DNA from: Wyeomyia smithii
Lineage: Eukaryota > Arthropoda > Insecta > Diptera > Culicidae
Reading direction: 5' to 3'
Assembly: GCF_029784165.1 (NCBI RefSeq)
Contig: NC_073696.1
Span: forward strand, 175,016,912-175,080,911
Length of the DNA: 64,000 bases
Shown here piece by piece: positions 1 through 9,793 of this stretch. The translations under genes and the position numbers were made by a program. Numbering within the stretch: the stretch's first letter is position 1; the number at the start of each line of letters is the position of its first letter. The notes below the pieces were generated by a model. The model saw nothing but the letters and a program-made list of their open reading frames with translations. It was not told where the DNA came from and searched no databases.

Positions 1-440
1 AACGCTGACGTGAGTGTATACAGTATCACACAGCACTGGATAAAGTCATCAAACAGAATAGTACCTTTTCCGTAACGATCGAATTTCCTAATTAATATAT
101 CGTACAGACCATCGGAAAGACGATATCCGAACGCAGTCAGTGCCGACTTCAATTCATTTTTGTCGATATTCCCGGAGTTGTCTGTATCAAATGAGCGAAA
201 GCAATTCTGCCAGTCAGTGACATATTTCCATAACGCACCAAAATCCTGAAAGCTTACACAGCCTCGATTCGACCTATCGAACATTCCTATCATAAGTCGA
301 ACGGTTTCTGGATTGAAAGGATTCCAAGTACCATTTGATAAGGCTTGCTGTAGTTCATCTGCCGAAATAAAGCCACTCCGGTCTCTATCCACTTTTTGAA
401 AAATATTCCATAAGAACTGTTGGTCTGGCATACCGGACAT
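1..440 (-). CDS. PDCD6: PDCD6/ALG-2 penta-EF-hand calcium sensor (partial, 3' end outside window)
   Basis: Read on the minus strand from an ATG at 438-440, the frame stays open to the window edge for 146 codons with no intron. The protein begins MSGMPDQQFLW and carries EF-hand loops at about residues 18-29 (DRDRSGFISADE, a canonical loop), 55-66 (degenerate), 85-96 (DTDNSGNIDKNE, canonical) and a degenerate fourth near residue 122. This is the layout of programmed cell death 6 (ALG-2), a penta-EF-hand protein of about 180-190 residues that binds calcium and then recruits partners such as ALIX and Sec31 at ER exit sites and during membrane repair. The missing part is only the last EF-hand helix. 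It faces away from the SLC25A26 gene to its right, so the two are divergent with about 7 kb of inserted transposons between them. The protein family is near certain; function is by homology. Confidence 0.96.
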   Translation of the reverse strand, partial: MSGMPDQQFLWNIFQKVDRDRSGFISADELQQALSNGTWNPFNPETVRLMIGMFDRSNRGCVSFQDFGALWKYVTDWQNCFRSFDTDNSGNIDKNELKSALTAFGYRLSDGLYDILIRKFDRYGKGTILFDDFIQCCVILYTLTSA

Positions 441-1009
441 TTTTGTTGTATTTCTGTTGGCGTATTTAATAGTATATAGGTACAATTCTAGAAAATAATA
501 ATTCAATTCTAGAAAATAATAGTTGTACTTACGAAGTAACTGATTTAAAGTGATGAGTGAAATATATAGACAGTATTCTTACGAAAACACAATACACAGT
601 CTAGTACACTGTAAACTTTCCCATATGACGTTTGTGACTCATCTAAGCCAAGACCTGTATACAGCTAAATTTTATCAAGTTTTAGCTCTCTGAAGCACGT
701 CACAGTATGTAACATACGTAACTTAGTTACAAAAATGGCCGATAATCAGTGTTGCTAGGTTATGCTGATGGGGTCGAAGTAGATATTTTAAAGTCAACCG
801 ATTGAACTTGAATAAGTAAAACGCTATCAACTTAAAATTTAGACCCCAGCAAACTATCAAATTGGCACAAACGCAGCCGCAACGTATCAATTGTGTTTTG
901 ACTTTGGGCCTTTAGAAAGAATACAGTCAACAGCTTGGTTCCTTTGTAAAAGTTAGCAAACCTTCACATGAAAACTACGTCTTAATAATTCTCCACGGAA
1001 GTCACATTT
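441..1009. other. Upstream region of PDCD6, no gene seen
   Basis: This stretch should hold the 5' UTR and promoter of PDCD6. It contains two near copies of a short A/T motif (aattctagaaaataatart) at about 482-523. Around 855-900 there is a fragment similar to the right half of the small palindromic MITE at 42548-42664 (shared core CGCAACGTATC). I could not find the missing first coding exon of SLC25A26 here. Confidence 0.4.
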
Positions 1010-1850
1010 GAGCATATGATACAATTCGCTTTAACGGCGTTGCTGATATTTTAGTTTTTGCATGAGAGAAAGAAGAAAAAGAAGAATTATTTTTGATTTT
1101 GTCATCATGCACATGTGGACAATCATATACTGCCTGTGATCGCATAACTGTAACATTCGACATTTTATAGATTTTGCGTTTTTTATTGGGACATGCTTAA
1201 AATAGTATGTACTTTTTACATTTGAAAAAATATGCTAATGTTTGTTTGAAAAAAGTCGTAAAAAATACCAAGTTGTTTTGTCACATAGCGTAAATAACCG
1301 CATAATTGTAACACTACCTAACCTTTTCAACTTTTTTGTCATAAAAGCTTCCATCCAAATCCACTTCTGCATCCTTTGAAACTCGGAAGTTATTCTGGTC
1401 CGGTAGCCAACTACCGGTGATCCGTTTCTGATGTTCAGCTCATGCTTGTTGATTACAAGAAAAACTTCATTTCCACTGTAATATATTCCAAAAGTAGCTT
1501 GAAAGTAACGGCATAAAAGTATCATTGCAAAAATTTCAACCAATTTGACTTCAAAAGTAGTGGTCAACGTTTACATAGTGTAAAGTAGTGCTTTGTTCGT
1601 GATACTAAGTTTAGTTGAACTGTCTATTTGCAAAAATATATTGGGAACAATGCATTTTAGGTCAAAACATAAAAGTGTCATTTGCTTGAACAACCAATTT
1701 TGCAAATGTTACAATTATGCGGTTATGGGCAGTATAGGAATGAGAGTTCGCATAAGTGCGAATAGTTTCCAAACTTCCCAAATTCTTTTTGAACTCCGTC
1801 AAAACCTGTCAAAACGCATAACACCACTCGCCACTAACCGTTATCAATAA
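1010..1850. repeat. Dispersed repeat, copy A, split by a Tc1-like MITE
   Basis: The sequence at about 1020-1129 continues at 1733-1800 and matches single uninterrupted copies at about 6175-6350 and 32620-32740. All share the core gttgctgatat, then tttttgcatg/acttg, then a gaaa-rich stretch and ttttgtcat/ttcac. Copy A is interrupted by the element at 1130-1732. Confidence 0.6.
1130..1732. mobile_element. Tc1/mariner-type MITE with TA target duplication
   Basis: The 603-bp insert starts CTGCCTGTGATCGCATAACT and ends with the reverse complement of CTGCCCATAACCGCATAATT, so its terminal inverted repeats (TIRs) agree at most positions over about 30 bp. It is flanked by TA at 1128-1129 and 1733-1734. 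A third internal copy of the terminal motif CGCATAATTGTAACA lies near 1298-1312. A 110-codon minus-strand frame inside it resembles nothing I know and is probably chance. Confidence 0.65.
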
Positions 1851-2249
1851 CATAATGTGACGTCCTGAAAGCGAGATGTTATCAAGGGAATGGTATGGTA
1901 GCCTTCAAGCGTTACTAACATCTATTTCTGTACAGTTTATCCCAAAACTACTTTCTCTGCTGTCACAGTTTGCTTCACTTTGTTTTGGGGCACAATTAAT
2001 AAACTAAATAAAAACCTTGAGAAATTGCTCAAAACTGTCTGATATGCTATCAATAATTGCAGTCAACATTTAACCGGTTTGCCCGAATCGACATAAGAAA
2101 AGGGTGAACTGACCATTTTTCGGGTGCCAGTGCCAGTGATGTTGGTAACGCGTCAAATGTATGGTAGCTGACAGCGATGCCATCCCCGTGGATGTTCTAA
2201 AATTCAAGCGTTACGATAGTTACAAAAGATATACATTTCTTTTTTTACG
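1851..2249. other. Unannotated spacer
   Basis: No conserved reading frame, TIR pair or RNA gene was recognised in this AT-rich stretch. Confidence 0.3.
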
Positions 2250-2988
2250 CTACACTGTAAATAAAAATCACGTCGAAGTAAAGTGATTTGCTATTGAATT
2301 CGCACTACTTGCCTAACATTTCAGAGTTGAATGAAAATCTTTCGAAATATATTAATGCAAAGAACGATGAAATCAACAGCGAATCACTTTATTTTCTGTT
2401 GTTGAACATAACTTTGTTGATGTGCTTATGTTTGAGACACGGAATGTCGGTCAGTTGGATAATTATATAAATTTGCAATAAATTCAAGAGACTTCTTTTT
2501 ATTTTAGATTTTTAATTTTATTTTATTTTAGATTTTTAATTTAATAACAAAATGATCCTAGAAATGTTCCCTGTTACTGTATCGATGCAATTGATTTCAG
2601 GATCTGTAAACGAGTCGTTTTATTGTTATTTTAACTTAAAACATTCAATAAAACTTACGCTCAAATAAATTTCCGATCTCTGGATAAATGAGCTGCTTGC
2701 ACCGTTCGCCATTGTCACTATTTTTATTTCGCTTTATGGTTTTGACGTTTGTCAATTTGAATTGCAGCTGTAATTCAATTGATTTAAACAGTAGTGATAA
2801 TACAAGAGATATTCATTATAGTACGATGGTGATTTCCATTAACCAGTTTTCAACGCAAAATCATTTCATTGGAAAGTGTTAATCATCGAGAAATCAACAC
2901 TAAATCACTTCAACTTGCAGTGTGATGTGACGAATTGAGTAAAGTGCAAAAACACTTGAAGTAATCGTGACATTTTTTTATAGTGTAG
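2250..2988. mobile_element. MITE with ends CTACACTRTAAA...
   Basis: The left end reads CTACACTGTAAATAAAAATC and the right end is the inverse of CTACACTATAAAAAAATGTC. These imperfect TIRs of about 23 bp carry TA at the second position, typical of Tc1/mariner-like MITEs. Inside are several forms of aagtgattt and aacactt, which are internal repeats rather than coding sequence. The 64-codon plus frame at 2688-2882 is judged spurious. Confidence 0.5.
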
Positions 2989-3001
2989 AACACTTTATGA
3001 C

Positions 3002-3048
3002 ATACATATAAACAAATATGACAATGATATAGTGCTCGAAATCGAGAT
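3002..3048 (+). repeat. 47-bp direct repeat, left copy
   Basis: This 47-bp sequence recurs without mismatch at 7552-7598 in the same orientation. The two copies bracket the hAT nest at 3224-7476, together with inverted flanks (left 3075-3110 against right 7525-7558). That suggests another, older element outside the hAT copy. Confidence 0.6.
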
Positions 3049-3385
3049 CTTTTTTTACGCTAGAACACTTTATGACATACATATACAATGAGTATAAAAG
3101 AGAGGTGAGGAGAAAACCTACTAACACTTGCACACGCCCCTCTGCTTGCCCCCTTCTGCCCAGAGATGATGCCAAATAGTGACGTAGCTATTTGAGTTTA
3201 CCATTGAGTTCGTCTAGTTGTTTTAGCATTGGGCGATACGACGGAGAGTATCGATACTTCAGTATCGATACCCGAAGGACCAAAAGTATCGAGATACTCA
3301 AAATATCGGTCGAAAAGTATCGATACCAGAAGTATCGATACTATAGTTGAGATCATTTTTTGAATGTTTGATAAATACATTTACT

Positions 3386-5244
3386 CAGGGTGGCTACTCT
3401 ACCGGGAAAAACGGGAAAAGCGGGAAAAAGCCGGGAATTTCAAATCACCGGGAAAAAAATACGGGAAAACCGGGAAATTAGGCTTCACGCCGGGAAAATC
3501 ATCCTTCTTCATGTCTGCCGCTTTATTCGTTCAACAGTTTATGAGGAAATGTCAACATGAGACCCTGTTTTTTTTTCATGTTTACCTAACTGGCATGATT
3601 CTGCCGGCTAGGGGAAAGCTGGTTGTTGGTTTCAGTTAAAGTCGACAGCGGCTTCGCAGCAAGATCTGCGTCAAATGAAATCAGGCTTGATCAGGTGGAT
3701 AAATTTACTGTTCCGTAACATATATTGTCAGATTTTAAAGAAGTCAAAAAGTTATCAGCGTCGCGGGAGGCGTATTGAAACTTCTTGTGAATAGTGTTCG
3801 ACATCGCATCGGGGAGAATCCGGTCAAAAGTCAAATAGGACCGGAAACTTCGAGTCTCGATTTTATTTCGAACCGGACCGGAACGGAGCTACCCGGTTTG
3901 TACGTCCCGATTTTTGGTATGATTTTAACCACGAGCAGCAAAAAGCAGCAAAACAAATTTTTTCATTCTGTGTTGGACCTTTTGACTACTTGATTTTGTT
4001 GGGGAAAGACGCTACCTTGAAGAGCTGAAATGTCAACATGAGACCCTGTTTTTTTTTCATGTTTACCTAACTGGCATGATTCTGCCGGCTAGGGGAAAGC
4101 TGGTTGTTGGTTTCAGTTAAAGTCGACAGCGGCTTCGCAGCAAGATCTGCGTCAAATAAAATCAGGCTTGATCAGGTGGATAAATTTACTGTTCCGTAAC
4201 ATATATTGTCAGATTTTAAAGAAGTCAAAAAGTTATCAGCGTCGCGGGAGGCGTATTGAAACTTCTTGTGAATAGTGTTCGACATCGCATCGGGGAGAAT
4301 CCGGTCAAAAGTCAAATAGGACCGGAAACTTCGAGTCTCGATTTTATTTCGAACCGGACCGGAACGGAGCTACCCGGTTTGTACGTCCCGATTTTTGGTA
4401 TGATTTTAACCACAAGCAGCAAAAAGCAGCAAAACAAATTTTTTCATTCTGTGTTGGACCTTTTGACTACTTGATTTTGTTGGGGAAAGACGCCACCTTG
4501 AAGAGCTATTTGTTAAAGATTTCTCAGTTTTTTTTTCTATATCAAAAACAAACAGTAGCTAAATAATTTTTTTTTTCAAATTGTTTATTCAGAGTGTCAG
4601 TTGAATTTATTTTACGGACCATGAGAAAATTTCTTATACAATACATTGACCCCAGCTCGAAAATTTTAAAATCCCAGGATCGAAGTTTTTCGAAAAAAAA
4701 AATTGTTTTGAAATAACAGATCGTGATTTTGCAAAATGCATCATGACAGTTCATGTGCATTTTTTTCATTGGTCACTCTGAGGCTCTTCTTCCCAAAGTC
4801 CGCTTGAAGTTTTGCCTGAGGACATTTTTCTAGAAAACAAAAACTCTATGCCCCAACTCTTGAATTTATCCCACGCATTTCATTGGCATCCTGATACAGA
4901 AGCACTGCAAGCTCGAGAGAAGGTTGACAGAGAAAGATGCAGAAGGAAGCAAAAAAGCGCGAGAAGGCAAAGATTGTCAACGATTTGGAGATAAAGAGGG
5001 CGAAAATTGTGCAGCAGATCACCATGAAGGTACTTGCTAAAGTCGACAAACAGCTAAACACGATGAAGGAGGAATGATTTTCAAAGTTTTGTAACACTAT
5101 TTTTGCAAGGCACAAATAAGCATGTGAAAATTGATTTTTTTCTCATATGTTTTAAAAATAAAACACCGGGAAATTTCACTAAATATCATCGGGAAAACCG
5201 GGAAAAACCGGGAAATTGAAAATTGATATTGAGTGGCCACCCTG
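3386..5244. mobile_element. hAT-type MITE with CAGGGTGGC ends and CCGGGAAAA repeats
   Basis: The ends are CAGGGTGGCTACTC and the inverse of CAGGGTGGCCACTC. The flanks catttact and aatttact differ at one of eight positions. Both subterminal regions are built of CCGGGAAA-type units (3400-3495 and 5160-5215). It is nested inside the larger hAT copy and contains a 481-bp tandem duplication. Confidence 0.75.
3546..4507. repeat. Tandem duplication, two 481-bp units
   Basis: Bases 3546-4026 are repeated head-to-tail at 4027-4507. I see three single-base differences, for example aaatgaaatc against aaataaaatc, so the duplication is young compared with its host element. The 72-codon frame present once in each unit is identical in both but resembles no known protein. 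Confidence 0.9.
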
Positions 5245-5249
5245 AATTT

Positions 5250-5815
5250 ACTGAAAACCAGTAATCGATTCAGTGATTCGCGAAAATACAGCAAAACTAT
5301 TTGCTGAACAGAAAACAGTAAATGAATGTTTGCAGGAATCCAGCAAAAGAATTGATATGTCAAAAAATTTACGTCAAGCCGTCATTAGTAAAACACGCCA
5401 AATCGCTGTGCAGCTGGTACGGGATCATCGCTAAGCTCCTGATAGCGAATATGGGACCATAGCTAAGTCCTTGTTGGGCTAGATGAACTTAAAAGTTGAA
5501 ATGATAATCATATACATCTCTAGTTCAACAGTAATTTGCCTATGATCCGATTGGCGGATGGAATCTGGTGCCTGACGGAAACATTGAATAAACGGGTAAC
5601 CAGCAAATTGATTTATGCTTTGCTGAACGAACAGCAAATTTTCATAGCTGACAACCAGCAAGTTGTATTTTGTTTTACCGAACATGCAGCAAACGACTTG
5701 TCACTTTTATGCAATTGAGCACTACTGAATAATTAGAAAATTTCATTTTGCTGAACAGATTGCTGGAAGCACAGCACACGAAAAATCAGCAAAATTTTGC
5801 TGGTTTCCAGCAATG
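5250..5815. mobile_element. MITE with TTGCTGGAAACCAGCAA-like ends
   Basis: The left end tttactgaaaaccagtaat is similar to the inverse of the right end (ttgctggaaaccagcaa). Many cagcaaa and ttgctg words occur between them. Boundaries are approximate and the ends are diverged. Confidence 0.4.
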
Positions 5816-6885
5816 AAAATTTGATGTGCCGACTTTTTGTTGTTTTTCTGGTATCTATCCGCATTCTCTAGAGCAGCATGAATCAAAAGACTTCACAAAC
5901 AAATACATACAGGCAATGCAGAAATTCTGAGCTTTGGCAAACAAATGAATTAAACAACTTATATCTTCAAGATTTGTATTCACTGGCCCAATGGGCTGTG
6001 AAGCTCCCGTTTTATTTGTATAAATTATTGACACACTTCCATATTAATTTAAGAGGAAATTGATGACATAAAAAAGTTAGATATGTCAGCGAAAATAAGA
6101 TAGTGAAGTCTACCGCTGAATTTTTCTAACTAATAAATATTGCAATTTTTTTTTTCACTTGTACTCTAACTTGTGTCGACGGAAAGCATTCGCGTTGACG
6201 GTGTTGCTGATATTTGTTTGGTTTTTGCATGCGAAAAAGAAGGAAGGAAATATTTTTGCTTTTGTCATCACGCACATTTTGACAATTGCATATGAGAGTT
6301 CACGTAGGTGCGAACAGCCTTCGAAATCTCTTTCAACGCGAATAACCCGAATGCGTTAGTTTCCGCTTGCAAATATTCGATCTGAACAGTGTAACCAGAA
6401 AACTTATATTTGTTTTTAAAATACAGTCAAGTTTCGCTCGTTGGGCTATGTTTAGTTGGGCTACGTTTTAGTTGGGCTCCCGCTCGTTGGGTTATGGCCC
6501 AACTAAATCGAAGCCAAACATCATTTCTGATAACGTTGAATTTCGTTTGAGGGGTTTGTGGATGCATTTCAACGCAGAAATAGAGAAGTAGAATTAATTG
6601 AAATAAAAACAAATGAAGCTGAGTATAAATGTAAACAAACAATATTTTAATCAATTGTCAGAGAAACAATATAAGTTTTGTGGCTTAATAATGCAACGTA
6701 GAGCTATGCCTATTTTTGAAAGTATTTGAGAACACGTTATTATTGAGCACTCCTTTTTGGCTTTAAATGTGTGGCTTAAGTAAAACAAATTTCGAATTTG
6801 GCCCTATGCTGCGTTTGGCTCAGATTTTGACAGTTCGTTTGGCTCACAACATTCTCTCTATCTATTTCTCCATCTAAAGCCTGTA
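5816..6885. other. Repeat-derived filler in the hAT nest
   Basis: It holds copy B of the dispersed repeat (about 6175-6350), four GTTGGGCTA-type words at 6438-6510 that look like a pogo-type terminus (cagtcaagtttcgctcgttg), and at 6790-6870 a stretch shared with 32520-32590 (core gttcgtttggctcacaac). No gene is evident. Confidence 0.4.
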
Positions 6886-7087
6886 GTACACTCTTTGTCT
6901 AATGGTCAAATTTTTGACCTTCTGACATAATGGTCAAATTTATTTGACATCATGGTTGTTGTTTGCCCGTGTTTGCCTCATGTTAAAATTGGAGAGTGAC
7001 AAACAATTATCTTCGACCAAATTTTTATCTGTCAAAAAGTGCCAAATATTAGACGCTTGGTCAAAGAGTGTTATACAGGCTTAAGTT
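6886..7087. mobile_element. Palindromic MITE, GCCTGTAGTACACTCTTTG family, copy 1
   Basis: The 200-bp element begins GCCTGTAGTACACTCTTTG and ends CAAAGAGTGTTATACAGGC, so it is a near palindrome. It is flanked by taaa on the left and ttaa on the right. Two more copies lie at 35171-35504. Confidence 0.7.
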
Positions 7088-7476
7088 TTGCTAGTGCAAA
7101 TAGACTTGTGCGCTATTTATACTGACAGTGGCAGCTTTTCAGTGGTTCCAGCTCGTATCAACTAGCTGGCATCTCTATCCGATTTGCTTTGCTTTATCGC
7201 AGCCAACATCGCAGCGGTTCTACGATGTGTGGGCTCCACTGACACTGACAGACAGCATAACATAGCGTATGAAAAGTGGCGGTGATCTCGTGTACACATT
7301 GAGATGTTAGCCCTTGAAACATAGCGCGATGTCAGCTAGCTGGTCCGATACAAATATCGCGGTTTTCAGTATCGATACGGTCGAGTATCGGACGCTTGTG
7401 TATCGATCCAAAAAATCGAAATATCGTCTCAAAAGTATCGATATTTCCGATACCGATACAATATCGCCCATTGCTA

Positions 7477-7838
7477 AGTTGTTTACATTTGAAGCATTTA
7501 CTAATACTAGGAAAATGCACTCTCCTCCTCACCTCTCTTTTATGCTCATTGATACATATAAACAAATATGACAATGATATAGTGCTCGAAATCGAGATTC
7601 TCAATTTCGAGCACTATGCCGATTGTCAAGTTATAATTTGTTTGTATTTTTAAATTCCGAAACTTAAGTACCAGGTAATTTTCGTAATTTTTATAATCTG
7701 CTCTTATGACATAAAGCAATGTCGTTGGATAATAGATCGATTTCATCAAATTCCTTTGTATATTGGTCTTCTCTGATTGTATGTACGCATGTGTTTCATT
7801 TGATCATTATCTATTGGTAACAACATTTCGTTTCGCAG
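7477..7838. other. Flank of the hAT nest and upstream part of the SLC25A26 intron
   Basis: It holds the second copy of the 47-bp direct repeat (7552-7598), fused to an inverse arm that makes an imperfect hairpin (agtgctcgaaat ... atttcgagcact, 7580-7614). The rest runs into the tttcgcag acceptor of SLC25A26. Confidence 0.5.
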
Positions 7839-8690
7839 TCTGGTGGAGTGGCTGGGTTAGTGGTAGACATTGTTCTATTCCCAATTGATACAATCAAAAC
7901 ACGACTACAAAGCGAACGAGGCTTCGTTAGATCCGGTGGATTCCAAGGTATTTATAAGGGTCTTGCACCAGCAGCAGCCGGTAGTGCTCCAACAGCAGCT
8001 CTGTTCTTTTGTACTTATGACGGGCTTAAATCACACCTAGGTCGATGGGTAAGTCAGAGTCAGCAACCATATGTACACATGGTTTCAGCTGCTGGAGCCG
8101 AAGTGGTTGCATGTCTTATTCGTGTACCTATTGAAATTGCCAAGCAACGGAGGCAAGCTCTGTCAATGAAACACGGCGCTTCCTCATTAGAAATTTGGTA
8201 CCACGCTGTGAAATCAGAAGGAATCCGTCGAGGGTTGTACCGAGGATTTGGTACAACAATTATGCGTGAAGTGCCTTTTTCATTTATTCAGTTTCCGTTG
8301 TGGGAATATTTTAAGCTGAATTGGAGCGCGGTTACAGGGACGTCTCTAACACCTCTTTCAGTTGCCGTTTGTGGAGCGATTGCCGGCGGTATAGCGGCCG
8401 GTTTAACCACGCCTTTAGATGTTGCAAAAACGCGAATTATGCTTGCGGACGAACATACTGCGAACAGGTCGAGTGTTTCAACCATTTTACGTGGAATTCT
8501 GCGAGAGCGAGGAATTAAAGGGTAAGACCATTATTTTATAGAAACTAATGTTATGGTTATAATTGATTTTTTTTCTAGAATGTTTGCCGGGTTTGTGCCG
8601 CGTGTTTTATGGATCACTCTGGGAGGTGCCTTTTTTTTTGGGTTTTATGACCTTACTTCAAGGTTACTAAATTCGGATGAATCAATTTAA
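7839..8690 (+). CDS. SLC25A26: Mitochondrial S-adenosylmethionine carrier (5' exon not found)
   Basis: Two coding exons are clear: 7839-8521 (after acceptor tttcgcag, ending GG before gtaaga) and 8579-8690 (after ttttctag, stop TAA at 8688-8690). Phases join correctly to give ...GIKGMFAGFVPR. The product has the three carrier signatures P-x-D/E-x-x-K/R-x-R: PIDTIKTR (7881-7904), PIEIAKQR (8127-8150) and PLDVAKTR (8412-8435), spaced as in the SLC25 three-repeat fold, and the SAM-carrier stretches EVVACLIRVP and REVPFSFIQFPLWE. SLC25A26 exchanges cytosolic SAM for mitochondrial SAH across the inner membrane. The first exon, about 10-20 residues, is missing from my reading; it may lie beyond the 3-7.5 kb transposon block. 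It converges with the small membrane protein gene 194 bp downstream. Confidence 0.95.
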
Positions 8691-8883
8691 ACTGTCTAAT
8701 CAGTCTAAACTATATTTAGTATGTAGGTTAAGCTAGTGAAAATAGAAATGAATATTCTACCCGAAAAAAACTATCACATATGTAACATTTGAAAGATATT
8801 TGTGAATTTATCATTCATAATACTAGCACACTTATTCAACAAACTTAACAAAAAATGCAAGGCAAATTGACACCTTGATCTGA

Positions 8884-9346
8884 TCAAGCGTATAACTCGT
8901 TATTGCCTGAGTAAACTTTGCTACTATTGATGCCCTTTAAATAAGGATCATCCAGCCGAAGTTTACCTTTTAGTAAATGTTCTGTTTCCAAATCGTCATT
9001 ATCATCGAGGTCAGACGAATCGAATGAAAAGCTGGGGACGTACGAGCGCTTGGTAAAAATTTTATCTTTTCTTCGTGCCATTAAGTAAACCTATAATATA
9101 AAAAAAAATTTCAAAGTAGATATAATTTTTTATTTACCTTACACCAACACGAAAGCTTACCATCACCGAGAGTAACATCACCGTAATAAGCACTGCCAGT
9201 GGAATGAACAAGAAATTTAGGCTCTCCGATTGTCCGGCGCCAGATTCTTTGGCATTAGATGGGATTGCCTCTTCTAATATGGGTTTTTGTGTGGATTTTA
9301 GAACAGTTCCCAGCGAGATAATGGTTTGGTTGAAGGTAAAATTCAT
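8884..9346 (-). CDS. Small single-pass membrane protein, 130 aa, unknown function
   Basis: Exon 1 is 9346-9161 (ATG at 9344-9346), then a 70-bp intron (donor gtaagc, acceptor ttatag), then exon 2 at 9090-8884 (stop TGA). The spliced protein is 130 aa: an N-terminal region of about 40 residues, one strongly hydrophobic segment at about residues 44-66 (LNFLFIPLAVLITVMLLSVM then VYLM), a positive stop-transfer cluster (ARRKDK) and an acidic tail rich in D/E (SSDLDDNDDLETE). Without splicing the first exon would read into an unrelated tail. I do not recognise the family. The layout resembles small integral membrane proteins with a cytosolic C-terminus. It shares a 447-bp upstream region with DALRD3, transcribed the other way. 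Confidence 0.8.
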
Positions 9347-9793
9347 CTTCACAAAGTTAACGCGCTAGTTATTATAAATTGCAATTTCTTGACACAAAGA
9401 TAAGAGCTCAAACTTTTTCTTTGCGAGAATTTGAAGTTAGTTTAATACATGCCGAATTCACTGTTCGTTTCACTGCAACAAGCATTCAGAACTTCTGCTT
9501 ATTATTTGTTAATTTAATTTACGTGCCAGAAGCCACGAAAAATGAGAACAAAAATATGGCTTGCAGATTACTGCTATCTTCAATTTCTTATCTTTCGTCG
9601 TTGCTTTGCTCTACTTGGAAATGTTTGCATTCAGAATGCTGCAATGCGCGTCCGCTAAACGTCAAACAAAACTACCAAAAATGTGTTACTTCTAGAATCC
9701 GCTTTACCCGCTCTAGGTTTTGGTAGTAACGCTATGTAACGTGTTTCTTTTTGTTATCGTTGTCAATAATGATACAATCCTACAATACGAGTA
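9347..9793. promoter_or_regulatory. Probable shared upstream region of two divergent genes
   Basis: The region lies between the start codons of the small membrane protein gene and DALRD3, so both promoters should be here. No TATA box stands out. A 115-codon plus frame (9379-9726) is open but looks unlike a protein and sits where 5' UTRs are expected. Confidence 0.45.

Larger units (their letters stand above)
3224..7476. mobile_element. hAT-type element with 8-bp TSD, containing nested insertions
   Basis: The left end is TAGCATTGGGCGATACGACG and the right end is the inverse of TAGCAATGGGCGATATTGTA. The flanks are a perfect 8-bp duplication AGTTGTTT at 3216-3223 and 7477-7484, the hallmark of hAT insertion. 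Subterminal parts are packed with GTATCGATAC-like motifs. No transposase remains; most of the interior is later insertions (3386-5244, 5250-5815, 6886-7087). Confidence 0.8.

Noticed and set aside
1235..1567. 110-codon minus frame in a MITE
   Set aside because: It covers the internal copy of the terminal motif; no transposase motif.
3775..4474. Two identical 72-codon frames
   Set aside because: They are the same frame in the two units of a tandem duplication in a MITE; unlike any protein.
9379..9726. 115-codon plus frame between two divergent genes
   Set aside because: It lies in the shared promoter region, its composition is not protein-like and no homologue comes to mind.
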